From: an uncultured Polaribacter sp.
GTDB lineage: Bacteria; Bacteroidota; Bacteroidia; Flavobacteriales; Flavobacteriaceae
Direction of reading: 5' to 3'
NCBI GenBank assembly: GCA_943788045.1
Contig: CALSOT010000002.1
Location: forward strand, 490,310-554,309
Length of the DNA stretch: 64,000 nt
Shown: in pieces, positions 19,222 through 27,920 of the stretch
Layout of the letters: the number at the start of each line of letters is the position of its first letter
How positions within the stretch are numbered: position 1 is the first letter of the stretch
Translations under genes and position numbers: made by a program
Notes under the pieces: generated by a model
Seen by the model: the letters and a program-made list of their open reading frames with translations, nothing else
Databases searched by the model: none
What the model was told of the DNA's origin: nothing

Positions 19222-20136
19222 ATGATAAAACCCAAATTATCAGTAATATTGCCTGTTTATAACGGAGAAAATACCATTGCTACAACTCTTGATAGTTTAG
19301 TAAATCAAACATTTAAAGATTTTGAATTAGTTTGTTGTATTGATGGTACTAATGACGAATCTGAAAACATCATTAACTCGTTTAGAGATAAATTCAATAA
19401 GTTAACAATACTTAAAAACGAACTTAATAGAGGCCTTGGTGCTACTATGAATAGGTTGATGACTAATACGATTGGTGAATATGTTGCGATAGCAGAACAA
19501 GACGATTACTATTATGATACTCGTTTGGAAAAACAAGTTAAGGTATTGGATGATAATGATACTGTTGGGTTAGTTTCAGGAATTGCGGATTTTTGGAATG
19601 GAGAGAAAATAGTCATGCAGTTTCCCGGAATCCTTGTCGCTGGTGAGCAATATCCCAAAGGAAAAGATATGTTTTTATTAAATTATAAGAAGCAGGTTAA
19701 AGTAGCAAATAGCTGTACAATGATTCGTAAAAGCGTACATGTAAATAATGGTTTGTATTTTTCAGTCCATTACCCGAGTATTAGTGTTGATTGGACCTAC
19801 ATAATGCGATTTTCATTGCTCTCTGATATTTATGGTCTACCCTCGCCACTTGTGCGCCTTGATCGAAGAAATGACAGGAATTCTGTTACGTCCAATAAGA
19901 ACAAACAATTTTTAGCAGCTAGGGAGGTAATACGCTCTTTCAAATTTGAGTTTCCAGAGATAATTACGGCAAGTGATTATAAATATTCTTTAATGACAGA
20001 ATATATATTAGAGTTAAATAATGCAGGTAATATTAAATATTGTTTTCTTTTTGTTAAAAATTTCATTTTGGCACCTTTTGATAAGAGGCTTTATGCAAGC
20101 TTTAACAAACGTGTCCTAAAAAAGATTTTTAAATAG
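19222..20136 (+). CDS. Family 2 (GT-A) glycosyltransferase
   Basis: A 304-residue inverting glycosyltransferase. LSVILPVYNGENTIATTLDS opens the nucleotide-sugar fold, CCIDGTNDES and IAEQDDYYY supply the acidic metal motif (about residues 93-97), and WTYIMRFSLLSD lies in the acceptor half. There is no C-terminal membrane helix. It is followed after 3 nt by the asparagine-synthetase-like gene. Donor sugar unknown. Confidence 0.88.
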   Translation: MIKPKLSVILPVYNGENTIATTLDSLVNQTFKDFELVCCIDGTNDESENIINSFRDKFNKLTILKNELNRGLGATMNRLMTNTIGEYVAIAEQDDYYYDTRLEKQVKVLDDNDTVGLVSGIADFWNGEKIVMQFPGILVAGEQYPKGKDMFLLNYKKQVKVANSCTMIRKSVHVNNGLYFSVHYPSISVDWTYIMRFSLLSDIYGLPSPLVRLDRRNDRNSVTSNKNKQFLAAREVIRSFKFEFPEIITASDYKYSLMTEYILELNNAGNIKYCFLFVKNFILAPFDKRLYASFNKRVLKKIFK

Positions 20137-20139
20137 TTT

Positions 20140-21534
20140 ATGCAAACAATTAAAACCCCAATCATTCCAACTCATCAAACCATTGTTAAAATCAAAGGCG
20201 AGAAGCATGAATTAGATTATAAAGCGATTTGTATATTTAGTGCATTTGGCTTTTTTTTGGATAGGGATACGTATTGGAAAGATGAGAAGGTTTTAGCAGC
20301 TGGAACAATAAATAATATTGATAATGATGGTTATTTAATAGATTCCAAACCCTGGTTTCAATGGTACTATAAACCCAGGAAAGTATCACTAAAGCAATCA
20401 GCAAAAGAGTTCCAACAATTGTTCGAGAGTATCGTCCGTGAACAATCTGATGGGAAAGATATCATTTTACCCTTATCTGGTGGTCTGGATAGTAGATCTC
20501 AAGCTGTTGCCTTGAAAAAGTGCAATGCTCATGTGAAATCATATAGTTATTCGTTTCAAAATGGATTTAGGGAATCTGACATCTCTAAAAAAATTGCTAA
20601 TACATGCGGATTTTTTTTTAAGGAATTTACAATAGATAATGGTTATTTATGGAGTAAAGTTGAGGAGTTAGCGGCTATAAATGAGTGTTATTCAGAATTT
20701 ACGCACCCCAGACAAATGGCTGTGATTGATGAAGTGGCAGAACTAGGTAACACTTTTTCTTTGGGACATTGGGGAGATGTTTTATTTGATTCTGATGGAT
20801 TAGCAGAAAATATTTCAGATATTGAGTTGGTACAAATCTTAAAAAAGAAAGTGTTAAAAAAGGGAGGTTTAGAATTGGCATTGTCTCTCTGGAATTCGTG
20901 GGGCATTGAAGGTGAATTTGAGCAGTATTTAGAGCAACGACTTTTAGCACTGCTGTCTAAGATTGAAATTAAAAAAGTAAATGCTAAAGTAAGAGCATTT
21001 AAGTCTTTGTATTGGGCACCGAGATGGACCTCTGTTAATTTATCTGTTTTTGAAAACAAACACCCAATTTCCCTTCCTTATTATGATGATCGTATGTGTC
21101 AGTTTATTTGTGAGGTTCCAGAGGAGTTGTTATCGAATCGACAAATTCAAATTGAGTATATAAAACAGAATAACAAAGAAGTTGCGGGTATTGTTTGGCA
21201 AGAAGTTAAACCATTTAATTTATATACCTTTCATTTTGCAAAAGCACCTTACAATTTCCCTTACAGAGTTATTGACAAATTAAAAAGAGATTTCAGAGGA
21301 GCACTGGGTAAAAAATTTGTACAAAGAAATTGGGAATTGCAGTTTTTAGGAGTTGAAAACAAAAAACAACTAAAGAAATATCTATATTCTGAAGGCTTCC
21401 TAAAATTTGTTGACAAAGCAACAGTTGATGGTTATTGTCATTTATTCGATACAAGAGATAAGGTATATTATTCACATTCAGTAAGTACCTTATTAACACT
21501 GTCCTTGTTTATAAAACAGTTAAATGAGAAATAA
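20140..21534 (+). CDS. Asparagine-synthetase-like ATP-dependent amidotransferase domain, without glutaminase domain
   Basis: A 464-residue protein whose middle is the AsnB synthetase domain: the PP-loop SGGLDS at residues 113-118, YDDRMCQFICEVPEELL further on. The product begins MQT, not MC, and the first 100 residues do not form the class II glutaminase domain, so ammonia must come from a separate source or another amine serves as nucleophile. In polysaccharide loci such proteins are suspected to amidate uronic acids or attach amino acids to sugars. That role is inference. It lies between two transferases and overlaps the next by 11 nt. Confidence 0.75.
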   Translation: MQTIKTPIIPTHQTIVKIKGEKHELDYKAICIFSAFGFFLDRDTYWKDEKVLAAGTINNIDNDGYLIDSKPWFQWYYKPRKVSLKQSAKEFQQLFESIVREQSDGKDIILPLSGGLDSRSQAVALKKCNAHVKSYSYSFQNGFRESDISKKIANTCGFFFKEFTIDNGYLWSKVEELAAINECYSEFTHPRQMAVIDEVAELGNTFSLGHWGDVLFDSDGLAENISDIELVQILKKKVLKKGGLELALSLWNSWGIEGEFEQYLEQRLLALLSKIEIKKVNAKVRAFKSLYWAPRWTSVNLSVFENKHPISLPYYDDRMCQFICEVPEELLSNRQIQIEYIKQNNKEVAGIVWQEVKPFNLYTFHFAKAPYNFPYRVIDKLKRDFRGALGKKFVQRNWELQFLGVENKKQLKKYLYSEGFLKFVDKATVDGYCHLFDTRDKVYYSHSVSTLLTLSLFIKQLNEK

Positions 21535-22624
21535 AATTAAAATACTATATACGATTCCTAACTTTGATACAGCAGGTAGTGGAAAAGTTGTGTATGATTT
21601 GGTTAAAGGATTAGATAAAGACAAGTTTAGTCCCGAAATCTGCTGTTTTCATTCAAAAGGAGCATTTTTTAAAGAGATTTCAGCTTTAGGTGTTCCTATT
21701 CATATTTTTAAATTTACCACAAATTTACAACCTTATATTACACTTGTTTTTAGGATTTTTAAAATAATTTCCTTTTTTAAAAAACACAAGTTCGATATCA
21801 TTCACTCATGGCATTGGAGTTCTGATATTACAGAACCTTTAGCAGCAAAATTTGCGGGTATTAAATGGATATATACAAAAAAATCTATGAGCTGGGGAAG
21901 TCCCAAAAAGTGGAAATTACGTTCAAAATTGAGTTCCAAAATATTGGTTCTGAATAGTGATATGTTACCCAGGTATTTTAAGAACCAACAAGACAAAATA
22001 GAATTGATTTATTTGGGTGTAGATCTGAAGAAATATAAACCCCAAAAGAAAATATATACAACCCCTCTAGGACACGAGTTTGCTAAAAAAGATTTTGTAA
22101 TTGTGACAGTAGCAAATTTAGTACCTATTAAAGGAATTGAGTATTTAATAAAAGCTGTAAACAAAATAAACGATGCATCTATTAAGCTTTTAATTGTTGG
22201 CAATAACAAAAATAAGTATGGTCAAACATTGCTTAGTGAAAATACAAACCCCAATATTATTTTTATAGATAAACAATTGGACGTAAGACCATACCATGCT
22301 GTTTCTGATGTGTTTGTCATACCTACAAAAACATCTTGGGAAGGCCTTCCTGTCGCTCCTTTAGAAGCGATGAGTGCCACTCGTATAGTAATTGGAAGCA
22401 ATGTTGAAGGTGTTAGAGAGGTTTTATTCAATTTTAAGAATTGTATGTTTCCTCCAAAAGATTCTCAAAAGATTAAAGAAAAAATAGAATGGATTCGGGC
22501 AATGAATACAGAGGAAAAAGAAATATTGCAACACCAAATGAGGAAAGAAATTGAAAAAAATTTTTCATTAGCTGTCTGTATTTCTAAACATGAACAAATT
22601 TATTTTGAAACGCTAAGTATCTAA
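21524..22624 (+). CDS. Family 4 glycosyltransferase
   Basis: A 366-residue GT-B transferase. ILYTIPNFDTAGSGKVVYDL is a classic acceptor-domain start with the glycine-rich loop. VTVANLVPIKGIEYLIKA and KTSWEGLPVAPLEAMSATRIV hold the donor domain and the E...E motif. It overlaps the upstream gene by 11 nt and shares one base with the next start, indicating tight coupling. Substrate unknown. Confidence 0.9.
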   Translation: MRNKIKILYTIPNFDTAGSGKVVYDLVKGLDKDKFSPEICCFHSKGAFFKEISALGVPIHIFKFTTNLQPYITLVFRIFKIISFFKKHKFDIIHSWHWSSDITEPLAAKFAGIKWIYTKKSMSWGSPKKWKLRSKLSSKILVLNSDMLPRYFKNQQDKIELIYLGVDLKKYKPQKKIYTTPLGHEFAKKDFVIVTVANLVPIKGIEYLIKAVNKINDASIKLLIVGNNKNKYGQTLLSENTNPNIIFIDKQLDVRPYHAVSDVFVIPTKTSWEGLPVAPLEAMSATRIVIGSNVEGVREVLFNFKNCMFPPKDSQKIKEKIEWIRAMNTEEKEILQHQMRKEIEKNFSLAVCISKHEQIYFETLSI

Positions 22625-23790
22625 TGAAAATAGGATTAGTTTTATCTAGTACTCCAGCATATTCAGAAACATTTTTTAATTCAAAGATAAAAGGATTGCA
22701 AAAAAATGGTTTTGAAGTGGTTTTATTTGTTGGCTCTAGTGATAAGTATTTTAATTTGTGTCCTGTTAAGCCGCAAGTTCAATTTAGATCATTTCATTTA
22801 ATATTGACAATATTCAATTTTATTGTTTTCTGTTTTCTAAAGTTATCTACTGTATTAAAATTTGTTTCTTTAGAGAGAAAAGATGGAGTTTCATTTACAA
22901 ATATTGTAAAAAAAATAATTTTAAATCAACATATTCTTCAAGAATCCAATTTAGATTGGTTGCATTTTGGTTTCGCAACGCAGGCTATTGGAAGAGAAAA
23001 TTTAGCGAAAGCTATGAATGCTAAAATGGCTGCTAGTATAAGAGGGTTTGATATTTCTTTATATCCTTTAAAAAAACCTAAATGTTATTCCAAACTATGG
23101 CATAAACTGGATAAGTTACATGTAATTTCAGACGATTTGTTAGATAAAGCATACCAACAAGGATTTCCTAAGCAGGGTAAATTTACAAAAGTTACTCCAG
23201 CTATTGATGTTGATTTTTATACAAATACTCTACAACTAGATTTTAAACAAATCAATTTTTTAACTGTTGGAAGAATTCATTGGAAAAAAGGTCATAGAGA
23301 TACGTTAAAAGCTTTGAGTTTTTTAAAAGAAGAAGGAATTAAATTTACATACACTATCGTGGGAGATGGAAAAAAAGAAGATTTAGAGCGTATAAAATAT
23401 TATATTCATGAAGTTGGATTACAAAAGAAAGTTTTTTTGCTTGGTAAGTTATCCAAAGAAGAAGTGAAGCAGCAATACTTAAAATCAAATTATTATATAC
23501 AATATAGTTTACAAGAAGGTTTCTGTAATGCTGTTTTAGAAGCACAATCTATGGGGTTATTATGTTTTGTTTCCAATGCAGAAGGATTATCCGAAAACAT
23601 ATTAGATACAACAACGGGTTGGGTTGTACCAAAATATAGTCCACATCTATTAGCAAAAAAAATTATAGAAATATTGCAATTAAATGAAGAAGAAAAGAGA
23701 AAGATAAGTAAGTTTGCACAACAGCGAGTTGCCACGTCTTTTCATATAGAAAAACAACAACAGGAATTTATAAATTTTTATAAAAATTGA
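22624..23790 (+). CDS. Family 4 glycosyltransferase (WcaL-like)
   Basis: A 388-residue GT-B transferase. The start MKIGLVLSSTPAYSETFFNSKI is like that of colanic-acid WcaL-type enzymes. HFGFATQAIGRENLAKAM and AASIRGFDISLYP are further shared blocks. The donor domain has LTVGRIHWKKGHRDTLKAL and SLQEGFCNAVLEAQSMG with the EX7E pair. It shares one base with the previous stop and overlaps the next gene by four. Confidence 0.9.
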   Translation: MKIGLVLSSTPAYSETFFNSKIKGLQKNGFEVVLFVGSSDKYFNLCPVKPQVQFRSFHLILTIFNFIVFCFLKLSTVLKFVSLERKDGVSFTNIVKKIILNQHILQESNLDWLHFGFATQAIGRENLAKAMNAKMAASIRGFDISLYPLKKPKCYSKLWHKLDKLHVISDDLLDKAYQQGFPKQGKFTKVTPAIDVDFYTNTLQLDFKQINFLTVGRIHWKKGHRDTLKALSFLKEEGIKFTYTIVGDGKKEDLERIKYYIHEVGLQKKVFLLGKLSKEEVKQQYLKSNYYIQYSLQEGFCNAVLEAQSMGLLCFVSNAEGLSENILDTTTGWVVPKYSPHLLAKKIIEILQLNEEEKRKISKFAQQRVATSFHIEKQQQEFINFYKN

Positions 23791-25124
23791 TTTTTTCATC
23801 TTTAAAATACTTACAACCTACCAATTATTTTTCCCTTGCTAGAACCAAGGGTAACTTTGTTTTTCCTAAAGCCGATCAGCTATCTTTATCTGTTTTAGAC
23901 TCCTTAACTAGAGATGATTTTTATACGAGCAGACTAGCAAAGGATTATGATTTGTCATGGCAAGCTATACAATCAGGGTATGTAGGAGATGTTGCAACCT
24001 ATACTACTTTTGAAAAATTACCAGCAATTGATGAATATCGATTTCTAAATAAAAATTTTAGTAAATTTTGGGTGTTTTACGTACTTCTCTTTAGGATTTT
24101 TTCTTTGAAGAATCCTTTTATTGAATTGTATAGTTTTTTTAAAGTTTTGAAAACAAGAAGAATTACTTATTCAAAGCAATCAATTCCATACGAAGATTAT
24201 CAAAACTTTCAAAGTAGTTTTATCACTCAAACCCCTTTAGTATCTGTCATTATTCCTACTTTAAATAGGTATCCATACTTAAAGGATGTTTTAATGGATT
24301 TAGAAAAACAAACCTATAAAAATTTTGAAGTAATTGTTGTAGATCAAACCGAGCCTTTTAAAGAAAACTTTTATAATGATTGGCAATTAGATATCAAGTT
24401 TTGGTATCAACAAGAAAAAGCCTTGTGGAGAGCAAGAAATGAAGCAATTCAATCTTCCAAAGGCGAGTATGTTCTGTTATACGACGATGATTCCTTAATT
24501 GAAGAAAATTGGATTTTCGAGCATTTAAAAGCGTTGGATTATTTTAAAGCAGACATTTCTTCGGGAGTTTCATTGTCTGTTTTGGGAGCTAAAGTGCCAG
24601 ATATGTATTCTTTTTTCAAAATATCCGACCAGATAGATACAGGAAATGTGTTGATTAAAAAAGATGTTTTTAGAAAAATTGGTCTATTTGACAGGCAATT
24701 TGAAAAACAACGAATGGGTGACGGAGAGTTCGGTTTACGTGCTTTTTTAGCGGGCTTTAAAAATATCTCCAATCCTTTTGCAAAAAGAGTGCATTTAAAA
24801 GTCGGTACAGGGGGGCTGAGGCAAATGGGCTCTTGGGATGGTTTTCGACCAAAAAAATGGCTCGATCCACGCCCCATACCCAGCGTGTTATATTTGTTTA
24901 GGAAATATTTTGGTAAAACAAATACGATATACTCTCTGTTGAGAACCATACCACAGTCCATTGTGCCATATATGTATAAATCTAATAAAATAATAATAAT
25001 TTCAACGTATTTTGGTTTATTAATAATATGGCCATTAATTTTATTTCAACTTATAAAGTCTTGGAGTAGATCTACTATAAAGTTAAAACACGGAGCAATT
25101 ATTGAAAGAATAAATTATGTTTAA
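23787..25124 (+). CDS. Family 2 glycosyltransferase with N-terminal extension
   Basis: A 445-residue protein. About 145 residues precede the GT2 catalytic domain, which starts VSVIIPTLNRYPYLKDVLMD and contains IVVDQTEPF, WRARNEAIQSSKGEYVLLY and the YDDDSLIEENW metal motif. RQFEKQRMGDGEFGLRAFLAG is the acceptor-side block. One or two hydrophobic helices near the C-terminus (about residues 405-430) could anchor it to the membrane. The only start that keeps the frame is TTG 23787, because an in-frame stop lies just upstream; it overlaps the preceding TGA. It overlaps the methyltransferase by 8 nt. Confidence 0.85.
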   Translation: MIFSSLKYLQPTNYFSLARTKGNFVFPKADQLSLSVLDSLTRDDFYTSRLAKDYDLSWQAIQSGYVGDVATYTTFEKLPAIDEYRFLNKNFSKFWVFYVLLFRIFSLKNPFIELYSFFKVLKTRRITYSKQSIPYEDYQNFQSSFITQTPLVSVIIPTLNRYPYLKDVLMDLEKQTYKNFEVIVVDQTEPFKENFYNDWQLDIKFWYQQEKALWRARNEAIQSSKGEYVLLYDDDSLIEENWIFEHLKALDYFKADISSGVSLSVLGAKVPDMYSFFKISDQIDTGNVLIKKDVFRKIGLFDRQFEKQRMGDGEFGLRAFLAGFKNISNPFAKRVHLKVGTGGLRQMGSWDGFRPKKWLDPRPIPSVLYLFRKYFGKTNTIYSLLRTIPQSIVPYMYKSNKIIIISTYFGLLIIWPLILFQLIKSWSRSTIKLKHGAIIERINYV

Positions 25125-25932
25125 TAAATGTAAAGTGTGCGAATCTAAGGTTCATGAAGAAAATAGAAAGCTAAGTTTAGTAAAATGCAATAAATGTTCA
25201 TTAGTTTTTTGTAAAAAAAAATATTCTGATTTGGAAATAATTTCTACTTATGATAAATTATATAATACTACAAATCAATATAGAACTCATCAGAGGGAAT
25301 ATCAAAAACTTAAAGATAACCAAAGAGTAAAAATTGGATACTCAAAGAAAAATATTTTAAATTTTTTGTTGAACAAAGGTTTGACAACTATTTGTGAAAT
25401 TGGTGCAGGAGTTGGCATCGTTGCGTCTTATTTACGGGATTATCCGATAAATTATGTAGGTATTGAAATAGATAGTAAAACAGTGGAAAAATCCCATAGG
25501 ATAGGGTTAAATATAAAAAAAGGAGCTTTCACTGAAATGAACAAATTAAATTTTAAAAGTGATGCGATAATTGCATTTGAGGTAATTGAGCATTTGCAAG
25601 ATTTAGATCTTTTTTTCAAATTATCAAAAAATCATTTAAGCAGTAATGGTTATATAGGATTTACGGTGCCTAATTATAATAAAAGACTCAATTACAGTGA
25701 AAATTATAAAGAAAAAATATTTCAATCTGGGCCACCTATACATTTAAATTTTTTTACAAAAGAGAGTATATTTAATATATCTGAATATTATGGGTTTAGT
25801 GTTGAATTTTATAAAGAAAAGAAATTTCCATATTTTAATTACAAATTATTTTCAACATATAAATTTATTGTTAAATCGTTGTTTGGTAAATATCATGGAT
25901 CAACATTGCAATGTGTTTTAAAGAAAAAATAA
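25117..25932 (+). CDS. Class I SAM-dependent methyltransferase with N-terminal zinc knuckle
   Basis: A 271-residue protein. Two CxxC pairs at residues 5-8 (CKVC) and about 25-28 (CNKC) form a zinc ribbon. The Rossmann motif I ICEIGAGVGIVASYLRD and the acidic post-II strand follow, then IAFEVIEHLQDLDLFF as motif IV/V. Such two-part enzymes (Methyltransf_23 type) are frequent in surface-glycan loci and methylate sugar hydroxyls or end residues. The target here is not known. Base use is noticeably richer in A/T than in the genes before it. Confidence 0.8.
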   Translation: MFNKCKVCESKVHEENRKLSLVKCNKCSLVFCKKKYSDLEIISTYDKLYNTTNQYRTHQREYQKLKDNQRVKIGYSKKNILNFLLNKGLTTICEIGAGVGIVASYLRDYPINYVGIEIDSKTVEKSHRIGLNIKKGAFTEMNKLNFKSDAIIAFEVIEHLQDLDLFFKLSKNHLSSNGYIGFTVPNYNKRLNYSENYKEKIFQSGPPIHLNFFTKESIFNISEYYGFSVEFYKEKKFPYFNYKLFSTYKFIVKSLFGKYHGSTLQCVLKKK

Positions 25933-25941
25933 TATTATCTT

Positions 25942-26745
25942 ATGTTTTTAAAATTTAGACCCTTTAAATATTTTTTTTTTAAATATTTTCCTTTTTATCT
26001 TAATGCAAAAAAAATAAAAAAGAATAAAAATAATGAAAGATTAAAAGAGTTCATTTTGTCATTAAGTAATGCTAATTTAGATAAAATAGTAGTTGTTGCG
26101 AGTGGGCCAAGTTCTAGAAAACTTAAATTATCAGACAAAAGTCTTTATTTATGTACAAATGATTCTATAAAACTAGTTGATTCTAAAAATTATATATATT
26201 ACATACAAGATGAATACATAGTTCTGAGGTATTTAAAATTTTTTAAACCAAAAAAATACTGGAGTGGGACTTTTTGTATCGTAAATAATAATGGTTTTAA
26301 CACAAATTTTAAAGTTTTTAATCAAATGATTAAATATTTAAATAGATATAAACGTGAAAAAGAAGAGTTTTTATTTAGCGATTTTAAAGAAAATATGCTT
26401 TATAATTCTTATTACAATGAGTTGAATTTATTTTTAAAAAAAGAATTTGATTTTGAATTTCAGACACTTAATTCAGGTTTCTCATTATTAATGCTGGCAT
26501 CTTATTTAGCTCATGTTTTAAATAAACCTATGACTATATACGGATTAGATTTTGGTTTCGGAGGGAATGAATATTTTGATGGATCTGAGATAGATACAAG
26601 ACATTGTTCTTTTGAAAAGAAGAATATTGAAAAAATGAGTGTCTTTTACAAAGCTTTATACAAAAAAAGCAAAGTTAAGATTGAAAACTATTCTTTTTAC
26701 AACCCGAATATAAATAATGAAATTTCCAAAAGGAACAATTTTTAA
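25942..26745 (+). CDS. GT42/DUF115-like putative glycosyltransferase
   Basis: A 267-residue, strongly basic, AT-rich protein. IVVVASGPSSRKLKL at about residues 50-64 is the nucleotide-binding loop seen in GT42 sialyltransferases (CST type) and in the related MptE/DUF115 fold. TLNSGFSLLMLASYLAHV and MTIYGLDFGFGGNEYFD correspond to the second half of those proteins, where CST enzymes have SGVYMCAVA and LSGIDFY. CMP-sugar use is therefore possible but not demonstrated, and the catalytic His/Tyr set cannot be placed with confidence. It sits 9 nt after the methyltransferase. Confidence 0.55.
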   Translation: MFLKFRPFKYFFFKYFPFYLNAKKIKKNKNNERLKEFILSLSNANLDKIVVVASGPSSRKLKLSDKSLYLCTNDSIKLVDSKNYIYYIQDEYIVLRYLKFFKPKKYWSGTFCIVNNNGFNTNFKVFNQMIKYLNRYKREKEEFLFSDFKENMLYNSYYNELNLFLKKEFDFEFQTLNSGFSLLMLASYLAHVLNKPMTIYGLDFGFGGNEYFDGSEIDTRHCSFEKKNIEKMSVFYKALYKKSKVKIENYSFYNPNINNEISKRNNF

Positions 26746-26819
26746 CATTACTTTACGATTGATTTGATCATAATAAATATCTTTTGACCATTTTATTCTA
26801 TAGTTTTTAATAAAAAAAA

Positions 26820-27920
26820 ATGAAATCTAGAAGTTCACTTCTGCTGGTAACATCAGAATTTCCTCCTGAGCCGGGAGGAATAGGTAATCATGCTTTTAAT
26901 TTAGCAAAATATTTAGATAAAAATAATTTTAAGATTTCTGTAGTCGCCGATCAGCGATTAATTGATAATAAAAAAGAGAGGCTTTTTGATAAAAATTTAA
27001 GTTTTACTGTTTTAAGAATAAAAATAAAATCGATTCGTATCTTTAAATATTTCAATCGTTTTTTTAAAACATTTAAATATGCTTACCAAAACGAAATAAT
27101 AATTGCCTCTGGTAAGTTTTCATTATGGATAGTTGCACTAACAAGTTTTTTTTTAAAGAAAAAATATATTGCCATTATTCATGGCACTGAGGTAAATTTT
27201 AAAAATAAAATATTAAAAAAGAGCATTGATTTTTCACTAACTAGATTTGATAAAATAATTGCCGTTTCAAACTTTACAAAATCACTAGTAAATGATTTAA
27301 ATTTGAGGAATATAGAAGTTATTTGTAATGGTTTTGAAATTAATAACAATGATATTCCTGCTGTTATGAAATTGAAAGGTTTTCCTAATTTAATAACTGT
27401 TGGATCCGTATCAGACAGGAAAGGTCAACAAAATGTTATTAAAGCGATACCTTATCTATTAAAAAAGTACCCTAAATTGCATTATCATATTGTTGGAACT
27501 CCTTTAGAAAAAAATAAATTTTTGAAAATAGCTGAAGATTTACAAATATCTGAATATCTTACGTTTTATGGCAAATTAGAGGAGCAAGAAAAAATTAACC
27601 TTTTAAAGGCAAGTGATATTTTTATCATGTTAAGTGAAAATACGAAGACTGGAGATGTAGAAGGTTTTGGAATCGCTTTATTAGAGGCTAATTCCCTTGG
27701 AATTCCGACTATTGGATCTACTGGTTGTGGTATTGAAGATGCAATTTCCAACTATACCTCAGGTATTTTGGTGAAGAATAATGATTTTGAAAAAATATCA
27801 TTAGCAGTCGATGAAATTATAAAAAATTATGACACATATCAAATTGCTTCCAATGAATGGGCTCATAACTTTACGTGGGAAACAATTATTAAAAAATATA
27901 TAAAAAGCTTTAATTTTTGA
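26820..27920 (+). CDS. Family 4 glycosyltransferase
   Basis: A 366-residue GT-B transferase. LLLVTSEFPPEPGGIGNHAF is the acceptor-domain loop, IAVSNFTKSLV and ICNGFEI the linker, and LITVGSVSDRKGQQNVIKAI with EGFGIALLEANSLGIPTI the donor domain with the EX7E motif. This is the common PimB/WcaC-like layout. A 74-nt AT-rich gap precedes it. It ends overlapping the TTG start of the next gene by four bases. Confidence 0.9.
   Translation: MKSRSSLLLVTSEFPPEPGGIGNHAFNLAKYLDKNNFKISVVADQRLIDNKKERLFDKNLSFTVLRIKIKSIRIFKYFNRFFKTFKYAYQNEIIIASGKFSLWIVALTSFFLKKKYIAIIHGTEVNFKNKILKKSIDFSLTRFDKIIAVSNFTKSLVNDLNLRNIEVICNGFEINNNDIPAVMKLKGFPNLITVGSVSDRKGQQNVIKAIPYLLKKYPKLHYHIVGTPLEKNKFLKIAEDLQISEYLTFYGKLEEQEKINLLKASDIFIMLSENTKTGDVEGFGIALLEANSLGIPTIGSTGCGIEDAISNYTSGILVKNNDFEKISLAVDEIIKNYDTYQIASNEWAHNFTWETIIKKYIKSFNF

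Noticed and set aside
20688..21059. 123-codon minus-strand frame within the asparagine-synthetase-like gene
   Set aside because: The plus-strand protein has clear catalytic motifs here; the reverse product is low in conserved features.
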